From the NCBI GenBank assembly GCA_964607515.1, contig CAZSKU010000006.1:48407-112406 (forward strand): a DNA stretch of 64,000 nt. Direction: 5' to 3'. The notes under the pieces are model-generated. The model was given only the letters and a program-made list of their open reading frames with translations. It searched no databases and was not told where the DNA came from. Shown piece by piece: positions 9,197 to 19,609 of the stretch (position 1 is its first letter; every line of letters begins with the position of its first letter). The translations under genes were made by a program, and so were the position numbers. This DNA comes from UBA6080 sp964607515. GTDB taxonomy: Bacteria > Fermentibacterota > Fermentibacteria > Fermentibacterales > JCC-6.

Positions 9197-9481
9197 CTAG
9201 ACCTTTGCCTCCGGCTTTTTCTTCAGGGTCTCCACGGCGTCCTCCACCCGGTGCCTGATTTCCCCGGCCTTTCCCTTGCCGGCTTCGAAGATCTCCCCGG
9301 CCTTCTCGACGCCCTGATGGTAGAGGTGTTCACCCTTGCCGTAGAGTTCGCCCGCCGTAGAGGCTATCTTCCTTCGGGTGTCCTCACCTTTTGCCGGAGC
9401 CAGCAGCAGCGCCGCTATTCCTCCGGCCAGGGCTCCCGCGAGAAAGGCCCAGAACTCACCTTTTCCCCTGTTATCCGACAT
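9197..9481 (-). CDS. YtxH-like small membrane protein
   Basis: A 94-aa protein with one N-terminal membrane segment, FWAFLAGALAGGIAALLLAP, followed by KGEDTRRKI and a charged helix. This is the layout of the YtxH family, which is general-stress associated in Firmicutes and of unknown biochemical role. The ATG at 9481 has GGGAGAGGGAA just upstream. The gene lies 13 nt after the secA stop and 4 nt before panE, so it should be co-transcribed with them. Confidence 0.8.
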   Translation of the reverse strand: MSDNRGKGEFWAFLAGALAGGIAALLLAPAKGEDTRRKIASTAGELYGKGEHLYHQGVEKAGEIFEAGKGKAGEIRHRVEDAVETLKKKPEAKV

Positions 9482-9494
9482 TTTCCCTCTCCCT

Positions 9495-12502
<3,008 letters not shown>

Positions 12503-12518
<16 letters not shown>

Positions 12519-12817
12519 GTCGTCCCCTTCATCGCGGCCCTTGCTCCGGCGGCGCCCACGGCGCTTCCCGCCAGATCGGCTGCGAGGTCGCCGAAACTGA
12601 ACCCCGATCCGCCCAGGGCGTCGAGGAATTCCTTGAGAAGCCCCATGCCCGCGGCCGCAGCCGCTCCCTTGTACCCGTCCTCCAGGGATGCAGAAAACGC
12701 ACCAGCCGCCGCCGCGCTGAAAACGCAGTGGCTCCAGCGGTCGTCCGGCACCCGGAAGGAGCACGCCGGGTTTAAGATAAGCAATGCCGCGACGCTTGTG
12801 AAGAGAAGAGGCCTCAT
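12503..12817 (-). CDS. YfiM-like lipoprotein (DUF2279-type)
   Basis: A 104-aa predicted lipoprotein. MRPLLFTSVAALLILNPAC is a lipoprotein signal with the lipid-bearing Cys at residue 19. The mature part resembles enterobacterial YfiM: DDRWSHCVFSAAAAGAF, then GLLKEFLDALGGSGFSFGDL and DLAGSAVGA. In that family the pattern is D-K-x-x-H-F, K-E-x-x-D and G-x-x-x-x-D-x-x-x-D-x-x-G. The function is unknown. The ATG overlaps the upstream stop (ATGA), and the 3' end overlaps secA. The resemblance was judged by eye only. Confidence 0.7.
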
Positions 12818-13713
12818 GGAACCGTCTCCCAACCGGTTCCGGCCCTGAGGAACTCCTCGGCGAGCCCGGCCAGCGACTCGGCGGCGCACGCCCAGGCCGA
12901 ATCCCGATTCCACACCCCGGCCGCCTCCCTCAGAAGAGGAAGGGCCTCGGTGCACCTGTCTTCCATGACCAGGCTTCGTCCGGTCCTGTAGAGAAACCAG
13001 CCCAGATCGGCGGCCGCGGCGGGGCAGCGCCTGGCTGAGTAGGCCGTGCGGAACGCCTCGGCGGCGGCCTCCAGAGAGTCCGCCGCCTCCAGGCACCGTG
13101 CCAGGGCTTGCCAGTAGTAATAGCCCTCCGGCTCGAGCGGTTCGAGAACGGCAAGCCCCCGGTCGGGGTGCCCTTCCGAGGCCAGTTCCCCCCCGAGAAC
13201 CGTGCGGTAGAAAGGGTCATCCGGAGCCAGGAACACCGCAAGTTCCATCAGTTTGAGGGAGCTGTCCGGCAGGAGCATGGAAAGCCAGCACGCCGCGTCC
13301 GCACGGGCGGAATCGGTTCCCGACCCGAGGGTTTCCAGCAGGTAGGATGTGTGCCCCAGGGCGGCTCCCTTATTCCTCTCAGCCTGGGCCAGCCGGAACC
13401 GGCAGACTCCTCCTCCGGAAACCAGGTAAGCGTATTTGAGGACGCTGTCGGGCTCATGGCTCAGGGCCCTCAGGAACTCCCCGAGCACCGGGGCGCTGCC
13501 CGGGCGGAGCTGTCGGGCCCTGGAAGCCCAGAAAGCAGCGGAATCCGGCATGTCGAGGCGGTTGAGTATCCAGGCCGCCCGGTATGCCGGCCACCAGTCG
13601 CCGGGCGACTCCAGGTATTCCGCCACGTACGCAGGAAGGGCCGCGGGAAGGTCTCCCGCCCGGAACAGCGAGTCGGCCCCCGAGCCGGCCGCAAGGAGAA
13701 GCAGCAGGGGAAT
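12814..13713 (-). CDS. Exported TPR-like helical repeat protein (start uncertain)
   Basis: About 300 aa. A hydrophobic signal (IPLLLLLAAGSGADS) leads into helical repeats such as FRAGDLPAALPAYVAEYLE and EAADSLEAAAEAFRTAYSAR, which look like TPRs, so this is a periplasmic scaffold or lipoprotein-partner candidate. The frame is open far upstream, but that part is a shadow of the neighbouring gene. No ATG, GTG or TTG lies between the upstream stop and the signal. The likely starts are a rare ATT at 13713 or CTG codons at about 13707, with GAGGGG upstream. The gene ends in ATGA with the YfiM-like gene. Confidence 0.7.
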   Translation of the reverse strand: MPLLLLLAAGSGADSLFRAGDLPAALPAYVAEYLESPGDWWPAYRAAWILNRLDMPDSAAFWASRARQLRPGSAPVLGEFLRALSHEPDSVLKYAYLVSGGGVCRFRLAQAERNKGAALGHTSYLLETLGSGTDSARADAACWLSMLLPDSSLKLMELAVFLAPDDPFYRTVLGGELASEGHPDRGLAVLEPLEPEGYYYWQALARCLEAADSLEAAAEAFRTAYSARRCPAAAADLGWFLYRTGRSLVMEDRCTEALPLLREAAGVWNRDSAWACAAESLAGLAEEFLRAGTGWETVP

Positions 13714-13718
13714 CGTGC

Positions 13719-14108
13719 CTAGAACCCCTCGACACGTCCCGTGGGAATCGCTCCGCGGTACTGGAGGGTGAAGCTGCTGTTGCCCGTGGGCCTCCACTCC
13801 AGCTGAAGCCCGCCCAGAACGTGTCCGAAGTTGCCCCCTCCGCCGAAATCGAAGGTGCGGGCGTAGCCCAGGTCCACCAGGGCGGTCACCTTGGGGTGAA
13901 GCGCGAAGTTCATGGAGCCCACGTAGGCCCCGGTACCCCAGGTTCCCCCGGAACCGGAGAGCAGGCTGAAGGATGCGGTGCTGCGGAGATTCTGGAAGCC
14001 CGTTCCTCCCATCGAGGGCGGGTTGAGGAGATCGAAGGCCCCGGCGTCGAGACCGTAGGCGTACAGCGAAAAGGAACACAGAACAAGAATCGGAATAAAG
14101 ACTTTCAT
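13719..14108 (-). CDS. Exported outer-membrane-type hypothetical protein
   Basis: A 129-aa protein with signal peptide MKVFIPILVLCSFSLYAYG. The mature chain is Gly, Phe and aromatic-rich with alternating patterns (for example GAYVGSMNFALHPKVTALVD and LQLEWRPTGNSSFTLQYRG), suggesting beta strands of a small outer-membrane or surface protein, perhaps a PorV/UPF0164-like fragment. I do not recognise the family. It is the first gene of the minus-strand operon that runs through secA to panE. It is divergent from the radical SAM locus, with 78 nt between the two starts. Confidence 0.7.
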   Translation of the reverse strand: MKVFIPILVLCSFSLYAYGLDAGAFDLLNPPSMGGTGFQNLRSTASFSLLSGSGGTWGTGAYVGSMNFALHPKVTALVDLGYARTFDFGGGGNFGHVLGGLQLEWRPTGNSSFTLQYRGAIPTGRVEGF

Positions 14109-14186
14109 AACAAGGCCCTCCCTGTGGTACCGGATATATTACAGATACGCGGGCCAAACACAAATGTTCCTTCCCCGGGAGGTGAG

Positions 14187-14438
14187 GTGAAGATTTCTTA
14201 CGCCAGGGGGGTTGTCTTCCGTCGGGAACCCGAGGGGGGCATTCTCTTCAACGTCGACACCGGCGCCCTTCACATTGTCGAGGAGGTGGCGGTGGGCATA
14301 TGCTCCATGATAGACGGATCATCCACCCGGGATCAGATCCTCGCCGAACTCCGGCGTCGCTACCCTGACCAGCCCGATCTCTCCAGGGACCTGGACGACT
14401 TTCTTGCCCAGCTAAGGGAAAACGGAGTGATCGTTTGA
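14187..14438 (+). CDS. PqqD-like peptide carrier (RiPP recognition element)
   Basis: An 83-aa protein of the PqqD family, which binds the leader of a precursor peptide and presents it to a radical SAM enzyme. The family pattern is visible: GVVFRREPEGGILFNVDTGA, then AVGICSMIDGSSTRDQILAEL, and a final DLDDFLAQLRENGVIV helix. GTG at 14187 is preceded by GGGAGGTGAG. Its stop overlaps the TTG start of the first radical SAM gene (TTGA). Being the first gene of this six- to seven-gene unit fits a recognition role for the two peptides encoded at its end. Confidence 0.85.
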   Translation: MKISYARGVVFRREPEGGILFNVDTGALHIVEEVAVGICSMIDGSSTRDQILAELRRRYPDQPDLSRDLDDFLAQLRENGVIV

Positions 14439-15484
14439 CCCAGGTCACCCTGGCGCCCAGGGAAGTCAGCGTAATCATCACGGGCCGATGCAACCTGTCC
14501 TGCCGCCACTGCGGAGTGTCCCAGCCCGGGGAAGACCTGTCCCTGAAGGTCTGGGAGGCAATCCTGGACCGGCTGGCGGAGGCCAGGGTTCTGGAGCTGG
14601 TCATCTCCGGCGGTGAACCCCTTTTCAGGAAGGACTTCCCGGAATTCCTCCGCCTGGTGCTCGACCGGCCCTTCCGATTTTCCCTGAATACGAACGCAGT
14701 GGAGATGACCCCCGGAATCGCCGGCGCCCTGGCGGACGCCGGGGGAAGGCTGTCTTCGGTGATGGCCGGGCTGGACGGGCCCGATGCCGAAACCCATGAC
14801 GCCCTTCGGGGAAAGGGAGTCTTCAACCGGGCGGTGGCCGGCATCCGTAACGGACTGACGGCCGGCCTTCCCCTGGTGACCAACTGCACGGTGACCCGGC
14901 TGAACTGGGACAGGGTTAGGGATTCGGCCCGCTATGCCCTTAATGAAGTGGGGGTTCCGGCAGCCAAATTCACCCCGCTCCTGGCGGCCCAGTGCGGCAT
15001 CCCCGGTTGGCTTCACGGCGACCCGGTCATGCTTCTGTCGGCGGGTCGGGAGATAGCGGGAATGGAGGCGGAAGGAGCGAGGGTCTACGGTCCCCTGCTA
15101 TCCATGTACAGGCTGGCAGAGGATGCCCTGGCGGGCAAACTGCCCCGGGAGCACGGCCGTGCCTTCGGCTGCGGCGGCTGCGTGAACAAGCTGGTGGTGG
15201 CCTCCGACGGGGGGGTGATTCCCTGTGACTTCCTGGACGGTTTCGTCCTGGGCCGACTTCCCGGCCAGACCCTGAAGGAGGTTCTGCTTTCCGGGAAGAC
15301 GGCCGAGTTCAAGGAGATACTTTCCATGCCCAGGGCGCTGAATCCCGAATGCGCCCGGTGCGAATACCTGCCGGTCTGCTCCGGCGGCTGCCCGGTGAAC
15401 CCTCTTCTGACCGGGGACCTGCCGGGAAAGGATGAGTTGTCGTGCGTGAAGATCCTGGTGGAAGCCCTGAAGTCCCTCCCCTGA
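14435..15484 (+). CDS. Radical SAM/SPASM peptide maturase 1
   Basis: A 349-aa PqqE-like enzyme. CNLSCRHC (Cys 19, 23, 26) binds the SAM [4Fe-4S] cluster and ISGGEPLFRKDF is the GGE motif. The C-terminal SPASM region has FGCGGC, CDF, CARCEYLPVCSGGCP and a last Cys near DELSC, giving auxiliary clusters. Such enzymes make C-C, C-S or C-O cross-links or epimerise residues in precursor peptides. The TTG start overlaps the PqqD-like stop. The likely substrates are the two small peptides at 17429 and 17664. Which bond is formed cannot be told from sequence. Confidence 0.9.
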   Translation: MTQVTLAPREVSVIITGRCNLSCRHCGVSQPGEDLSLKVWEAILDRLAEARVLELVISGGEPLFRKDFPEFLRLVLDRPFRFSLNTNAVEMTPGIAGALADAGGRLSSVMAGLDGPDAETHDALRGKGVFNRAVAGIRNGLTAGLPLVTNCTVTRLNWDRVRDSARYALNEVGVPAAKFTPLLAAQCGIPGWLHGDPVMLLSAGREIAGMEAEGARVYGPLLSMYRLAEDALAGKLPREHGRAFGCGGCVNKLVVASDGGVIPCDFLDGFVLGRLPGQTLKEVLLSGKTAEFKEILSMPRALNPECARCEYLPVCSGGCPVNPLLTGDLPGKDELSCVKILVEALKSLP

Positions 15485-16500
15485 AGTACCTTTACCTGAA
15501 CCCGGGCCCTGGGTGCAACCTGAGTTGCTCGCACTGCTGGGTGAACCGGGGCGTGTCACCCTCCACCATGCCCGTGCGCCGCTGGACTGATCTGATGGAA
15601 GAGGCCGCCGGAATGGGGACGGCATACTGCAAGTTCACCGGAGGAGAACCCCTGCTGTATCAGGGTTTCGTGGATATCTATCGGGAGGCCCACCGCCTGT
15701 TCCCCCAGGTCTGCGTGGAAACCAACGGCACCGTGGAGCCCCCGGGGATCTTCAGACTGTTCAGGGAAAAGCCCCCCTTTCAGGTCTCGGTCAGCCTCGA
15801 CTCGGCCGACCCGGAGGTCCATGACCGTTTCAGGGGGGTTCGGGGGGCATGGAAAAGGACAGTGGAGTTCATCACCAGGCTGGGGGACGATTCCGGGGTG
15901 TTCCCCCAGGTGATAATGTCGCTTCCCTCTCCGGACCGTGACGCGGTGCGGGCCATGGTGTCCTTCCTAACTGGCAGGGCCGTTTCCAGCCTGAAAATCA
16001 ACCTCGTCAGCCCGGTTGGAGGGGGGACGGGGGCGTACTTCGGAAGGAAGGAGGAGTTCGGTGAGTGCGTCTCCTTCCTGGAGTGGGCCTTCAGCGAATT
16101 CCCCGAGGGGGTGGAACCGGACGCGCCCCCGGCGTTCATCCCGGTGAACCGGCTGCATAGCGCCGGCAGGTGCTGGGTGGGCAACCTGCTGGGAGTGCTT
16201 CCCGACGGAACCGTATCCTTCTGCGGAATAGCCTATTCGAGGCCTGAACTCGCCATGGGAACCTACCCCGGTAACAACATGGAGCAGATCTGGAGGTACT
16301 CGCCGCTGCTCCGCGAGCTTCGGCGGAGCCTCGAGGCCCCCCCCGAAGGAATCTGCTCGAAGTGCGTTCACTGGAGGTCGTGCCGGGGCAAGTGCGTCAT
16401 GGAGAACTACGTCGTGGGGGGTTGCTTCTCGGCGCCGCACCTGTTCTGCGGGACTGCCCGGGAAATGGGGCTGTTCCCCGTGGGAAGGCTCCATGGATAG
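15442..16500 (+). CDS. Radical SAM/SPASM peptide maturase 2
   Basis: A second, different PqqE-like enzyme of 352 aa. The SAM cluster motif is CNLSCSHC (Cys 25, 29, 32), followed by KFTGGEPLLYQGF. A C-terminal SPASM-like region has CWVGNLLGVLPDG, SFCGIA, ICSKCVHWRSCRGKC and two later cysteines. I kept the GTG at 15442, which has AAGGATGAG just upstream; this overlaps maturase 1 by 43 nt. A CTG at 15480 is an alternative. Two dissimilar maturases in one locus imply two different modifications or one per peptide. Confidence 0.88.
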   Translation: MREDPGGSPEVPPLKYLYLNPGPGCNLSCSHCWVNRGVSPSTMPVRRWTDLMEEAAGMGTAYCKFTGGEPLLYQGFVDIYREAHRLFPQVCVETNGTVEPPGIFRLFREKPPFQVSVSLDSADPEVHDRFRGVRGAWKRTVEFITRLGDDSGVFPQVIMSLPSPDRDAVRAMVSFLTGRAVSSLKINLVSPVGGGTGAYFGRKEEFGECVSFLEWAFSEFPEGVEPDAPPAFIPVNRLHSAGRCWVGNLLGVLPDGTVSFCGIAYSRPELAMGTYPGNNMEQIWRYSPLLRELRRSLEAPPEGICSKCVHWRSCRGKCVMENYVVGGCFSAPHLFCGTAREMGLFPVGRLHG

Positions 16501-17020
16501 CGCCCGATCCATACTCAGAGCCCAGCTCATGGCCGTGGGCCCCCGGGGGGCGGTGGTGCACGGGGCGGCGGTGGCCCGGGAGGAGGGTTCGGTCCTGATG
16601 CTGGCCCCCTCGGACGGGGGGAAGACCACCGCGGCTTACAACCTGGCGGGCCTGGGCTGGAGACTCATCGGGGACGACTCCGTGGTGGTCGCCCAGGGCA
16701 CGGACGGAGTGGTGAGAACCCTTCCCTGCGGCTCCCACAGGATGAGGACCGGAAGGTACATGATAGCCCCGGCGGTTCTCCGGGGATTGGTCTTTCTCGA
16801 AAAGGGCCGGGAGATGGTTCTCCCGGTGGCTCCGGACTACGGTTTCTACAGGGCGGAGAGGACTGGATGGCTTATGGCCAGGGACATCGTGCCCCGGAGC
16901 GTACTCCTGGAAGCACGCGGGTTTCTGGACTACCTGCTGAGGAAGTTTCCCGCGGCCGTCTACAGAACGGGCCCGAGGGACTCCGGCGAAAGACTCCTGG
17001 AATGGCTGATCAGCCTCTGA
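16493..17020 (+). CDS. HPr-kinase-like P-loop protein of a peptide-modification locus
   Basis: A 175-aa protein resembling the catalytic core of HPr kinase/phosphorylase. VVHGAAVAREEGSVLMLAPS leads into a P-loop APSDGGKTT, then WRLIGDDSVVV, the counterpart of the DD motif. HprK-like proteins recur beside PqqD and radical SAM genes in several RiPP loci, including the cassette known as SynChlorMet as I recall it; their role may be peptide phosphorylation or ATP-driven handling. It overlaps maturase 2 by 8 nt and the peptidase gene by 19 nt. It is shorter than true HprK and lacks its N-terminal domain. Confidence 0.75.
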   Translation: MDSARSILRAQLMAVGPRGAVVHGAAVAREEGSVLMLAPSDGGKTTAAYNLAGLGWRLIGDDSVVVAQGTDGVVRTLPCGSHRMRTGRYMIAPAVLRGLVFLEKGREMVLPVAPDYGFYRAERTGWLMARDIVPRSVLLEARGFLDYLLRKFPAAVYRTGPRDSGERLLEWLISL

Positions 17021-17400
17021 GGGGCTACGTCCGGGGGCTCTCGATGTGGCCTGCCCTGATTCCGGGCGACATCCTCCGGGCCGTGGAGACCCCGGCCGAC
17101 CGGGTGCTGCCCGGACAGGTGGCGGTGCTGGGCAGGGGAAAGGGTTCCCCGGTGGTCCACCGGGTCACCGGAGTCCGGCGAACCCCCTCCGGCGGGGTCG
17201 AGTTGTTCACAGCCGGCGACAGGTCCGGTCCGGACGAACCCTCGACCCTGGAACCGGAAACCCTCCTGGCGGTAATAACCGGTGTACTGGTCCGGGGAAG
17301 GTATCGGAAGGTGCCCCATGGAAGACCCTGGGCACGGCTGGCTCCGGGGTGGATGGTCCGATGGCACTGCGCCATTGCCAGGAGAATCCGCTGGGGTTAG
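17002..17400 (+). CDS. S24/S26-family signal-peptidase-like protease
   Basis: A 132-aa protein with the S26 active-site block GLSMWPALIPGDIL (candidate nucleophile Ser near residue 14) and SPVVHRVTGV, where the His replaces the catalytic Lys, as in SipW/ER-type signal peptidases. A later AGDRSGPDEPSTL matches the GD box. It has no clear N-terminal membrane anchor, so it may act in the cytoplasm or bind the membrane through its basic Trp-rich tail (WMVRWHCAIARRIRW). The ATG at 17002 lies inside the HprK-like gene. Position just before the precursors suggests leader removal. Confidence 0.75.
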   Translation: MADQPLRGYVRGLSMWPALIPGDILRAVETPADRVLPGQVAVLGRGKGSPVVHRVTGVRRTPSGGVELFTAGDRSGPDEPSTLEPETLLAVITGVLVRGRYRKVPHGRPWARLAPGWMVRWHCAIARRIRWG

Positions 17401-17428
17401 ATTCCCGAAGACCCAGCAAGGAGAGTCG

Positions 17429-17653
17429 ATGCACGCATTCCCTGAAAAATACACCAAACCGTCGTTGTTGAACCTGGACGGGGCGGAGGGTCTGGGCTGG
17501 AGCGCGGTCTGCAAGGGGGGCGGCGGCCCGGGGACCGATCCCAGCTGCAGCGCGGGGCCATCCACGCCCCATACCATCTGCGTGTTCCTGACCCACAACA
17601 GCGGCCATTCCGGAAATTTCCTCACGCCTGACCGGGTCGGCAGCGGGCTCTGA
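17429..17653 (+). CDS. Candidate RiPP precursor peptide A
   Basis: A 74-aa peptide preceded by AAGGAGAGTCG. It aligns end to end with peptide B. Shared elements are FP..Y.KP.L..L near the start (residues 4-17, likely leader), GWSA.C.GGGGP (23-34), a second Cys at 40, AG, an IC at 50-51, and FL.PD..G..L at the end. Peptide A has three Cys (28, 40, 51), three His and many Gly, Ser and Thr. It has no membrane segment. Its place right after two radical SAM maturases, a PqqD-like carrier and a protease is the main evidence that it is their substrate. Confidence 0.75.
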   Translation: MHAFPEKYTKPSLLNLDGAEGLGWSAVCKGGGGPGTDPSCSAGPSTPHTICVFLTHNSGHSGNFLTPDRVGSGL

Positions 17654-17663
17654 ACCCGGACTG

Positions 17664-17897
17664 ATGAACGGTTTTCCTGGGCATTACGGAAAACCTGTGC
17701 TTCATTCTTTGTCCAGCGCGGCAGGAATTGGATGGAGCGCCGCCTGCGAAGGCGGAGGCGGTCCCGTGTCGGGCCCCCCCAACTGCACCGCGGGGGTGAA
17801 ACCCCACAACGTTCAGATCTGCCGGAACGGGCATCTTCTGGCGGGAGGCGGATCAGGTGGATTCCTGAACCCCGATGCCATCGGCGGAAGGCTCTGA
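17664..17897 (+). CDS. Candidate RiPP precursor peptide B
   Basis: A 77-aa paralogue of peptide A, 10 nt downstream, so it is probably translated by coupling because no strong ribosome site is seen. It starts MNGFPGHYGKPVLHSL and contains GIGWSAACEGGGGP, a second Cys at 41, IC at 52-53, GGGSGGFLNPD and a final GGRL. All three Cys of peptide A are kept, whereas the residues between them vary, as expected for a conserved scaffold with a variable core. Its last 45 nt overlap the convergent flippase-like gene. Confidence 0.75.
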   Translation: MNGFPGHYGKPVLHSLSSAAGIGWSAACEGGGGPVSGPPNCTAGVKPHNVQICRNGHLLAGGGSGGFLNPDAIGGRL

Positions 17898-18830
17898 GGG
17901 GGACGCCCCCCCGCAGGCAGACCTCTTCTGGAGTCCCAGGGCTGCCAGTCCCAGCAGCACCCCGAACCAAAGCGTGAAGAACCTCATGAGCAGGGTCGTC
18001 ACCGCTGCCCGGGCCGGGGTCATGTAGCTTCCCAGCAGCCCGTCTATGGTTATCTCGGTGAGACCGAGCCCCCCGGGGATCATGCTGACCGCTCCGGCGA
18101 TGGTTCCCGCGGCATGGCTCAGCAGGGCGGCCCCGGCGGGCAGGGATGCCCCTACCGACTTCGCCGCGGCGCACAGCACCAGGGCTTCGACACCCCAGCC
18201 GGCCATGCCCAGGGGAACCGACACCAGCATGCTTCCGGCGTCCAGCAGGGTCTTGGCGGACTGCCTGAAGGAATCCAGGGATGCCGCCCTTCTGTTAATG
18301 AAGGGCACCCTTCGGGCGGTTCCGGAGAAGAGTTTCCAGGCGGGGTTCCAGAACAGAACGGTCATGGCCCCGGCGATGAAGATCACCCCCGCCGCGGCTG
18401 CGGGCAGGGCGTTCCCTCCTCCGGTGAGAACCACCCCTATGGCCGCCAGTGCCACCATGCTGATCAGGTCCGTGATCCGCTCCGCCACCACCACCGGGCT
18501 GGTCCGGGCCACGGGCAGGCCCCGGCGGTTCCTCAGAATGACGCACTTGACAAGTTCCCCTAACTTGCCGGGGGACACTGTCATGGAGAAACCGGCGATG
18601 AACACCAGAAGGCTCTCGCCCGGGGGAACCCGGGCGCCTACCCTGTGCAGGAAGTAGTGCCACTTCACGAACCGGAGCAGATAGTTGACCAGGGGAAGGG
18701 CAAGAAAAACAGGTATCCACGTCGGAGATATCCCCCGGACTGCGCCGGCCACGGAGGCCAGGTCCGAACTCAGAACGAGCAGGGTGTATACCGCCACCCC
18801 GAGAATGACCGCCGCCAGAGCCTTCCTCAA
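17853..18830 (-). CDS. LPG synthase/YbhN-type integral membrane protein (flippase-like)
   Basis: A 325-aa multi-pass membrane protein of the UPF0104/YbhN (lysylphosphatidylglycerol synthase transmembrane region) family. Supporting stretches are LLRFVKWHYFLHRVG, GFSMTVSPGKLGELVK and the later SMIPGGLGLTEI. Members move or modify lipids in the inner membrane; this one has no synthetase domain, so a lipid-flipping role is a guess. The TTG start overlaps the upstream TPR stop (TTGA). It is the last gene of the minus operon that starts with the GYF_2-like protein. Its 3' end is shared with precursor peptide B on the other strand. Confidence 0.82.
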   Translation of the reverse strand: MRKALAAVILGVAVYTLLVLSSDLASVAGAVRGISPTWIPVFLALPLVNYLLRFVKWHYFLHRVGARVPPGESLLVFIAGFSMTVSPGKLGELVKCVILRNRRGLPVARTSPVVVAERITDLISMVALAAIGVVLTGGGNALPAAAAGVIFIAGAMTVLFWNPAWKLFSGTARRVPFINRRAASLDSFRQSAKTLLDAGSMLVSVPLGMAGWGVEALVLCAAAKSVGASLPAGAALLSHAAGTIAGAVSMIPGGLGLTEITIDGLLGSYMTPARAAVTTLLMRFFTLWFGVLLGLAALGLQKRSACGGASPSEPSADGIGVQEST

Positions 18831-19609
18831 AGGCCGGCCATCTCCGTGAGCTCCGAGCGGAGCTTCTCCGCTCCGGGGGTGTCCCCGAGAACCTTCAGCG
18901 CTTTCGTCGCCAGCCGGGAGGCTTCCCCGGCATCCCCCATCCGTCTGGAAGAACCCGCGGCCAGCCCCAGCGACTGGGCCCGGCCCAGTCCGGTGACCGG
19001 CGAATCGGGCATCAGCTCGAAGGCGGTGAGGGCGTGGACCTTGGCCCTGGAATGGTCGCCCTTCCTGGAATGCAGCATGGAAAGGTTCAGATGGACGGCG
19101 CTCCTGGAGGGGCCCTCACGGGACTCCAGGGCCTTTTCCAGAAGTTTCTCCGCCTCGTCCAGACGGGTGTTCCTCTGAATCAGCATGCCCGCAACGTTCA
19201 TCCCCAGAGTGGCCGCCAGGGACGGTTCCAGCTCCATCGCCCTCCGGTACAGATTTTCGGCATTCTCCCACTCTTCCCGTCCCTGGGCGATGTAGGCCAG
19301 CTGCGCCACCGCTCCTCCGGAACCGTCGCCCCGGCCCATGGCTTCGGTGACGATCTTCTCCGCTGCGTCCAGGTCGCCGGACCTGATGTAGAAGTAGACC
19401 AGGGCGTTGGTCAGAGGGCAGGAGACCCGGCGGGGATCCATGTTGGCCCTGAGGTATTCCGTCATCTCGAGGATTCTCCCCCGGGCCGCCATCATGGAAG
19501 CCTTCCGGAGCTGCCTTCGCTTCCAGAAGGGTGACTTCAGGATGGATGATCCCACGAAGGCCGCCGCGGCCAGAAAAACCAGGGCCAGGATCAGAGGGAT
19601 GTATTCCAT
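18827..19609 (-). CDS. Membrane-anchored TPR protein
   Basis: 260 aa with an N-terminal membrane segment MEYIPLILALVFLAAAAFVG and then TPR units, including SGDLDAAEKIVTEAMGRGDG, EEWENAENLYRRAMELEPS and TRLDEAEKLLEKALES. A cytoplasmic scaffold tethered to the inner membrane is likely, perhaps for the cell-wall synthase encoded just upstream. The ATG at 19609 overlaps the penicillin-binding-protein stop by one base (TGATG). Confidence 0.82.
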   Translation of the reverse strand: MEYIPLILALVFLAAAAFVGSSILKSPFWKRRQLRKASMMAARGRILEMTEYLRANMDPRRVSCPLTNALVYFYIRSGDLDAAEKIVTEAMGRGDGSGGAVAQLAYIAQGREEWENAENLYRRAMELEPSLAATLGMNVAGMLIQRNTRLDEAEKLLEKALESREGPSRSAVHLNLSMLHSRKGDHSRAKVHALTAFELMPDSPVTGLGRAQSLGLAAGSSRRMGDAGEASRLATKALKVLGDTPGAEKLRSELTEMAGL

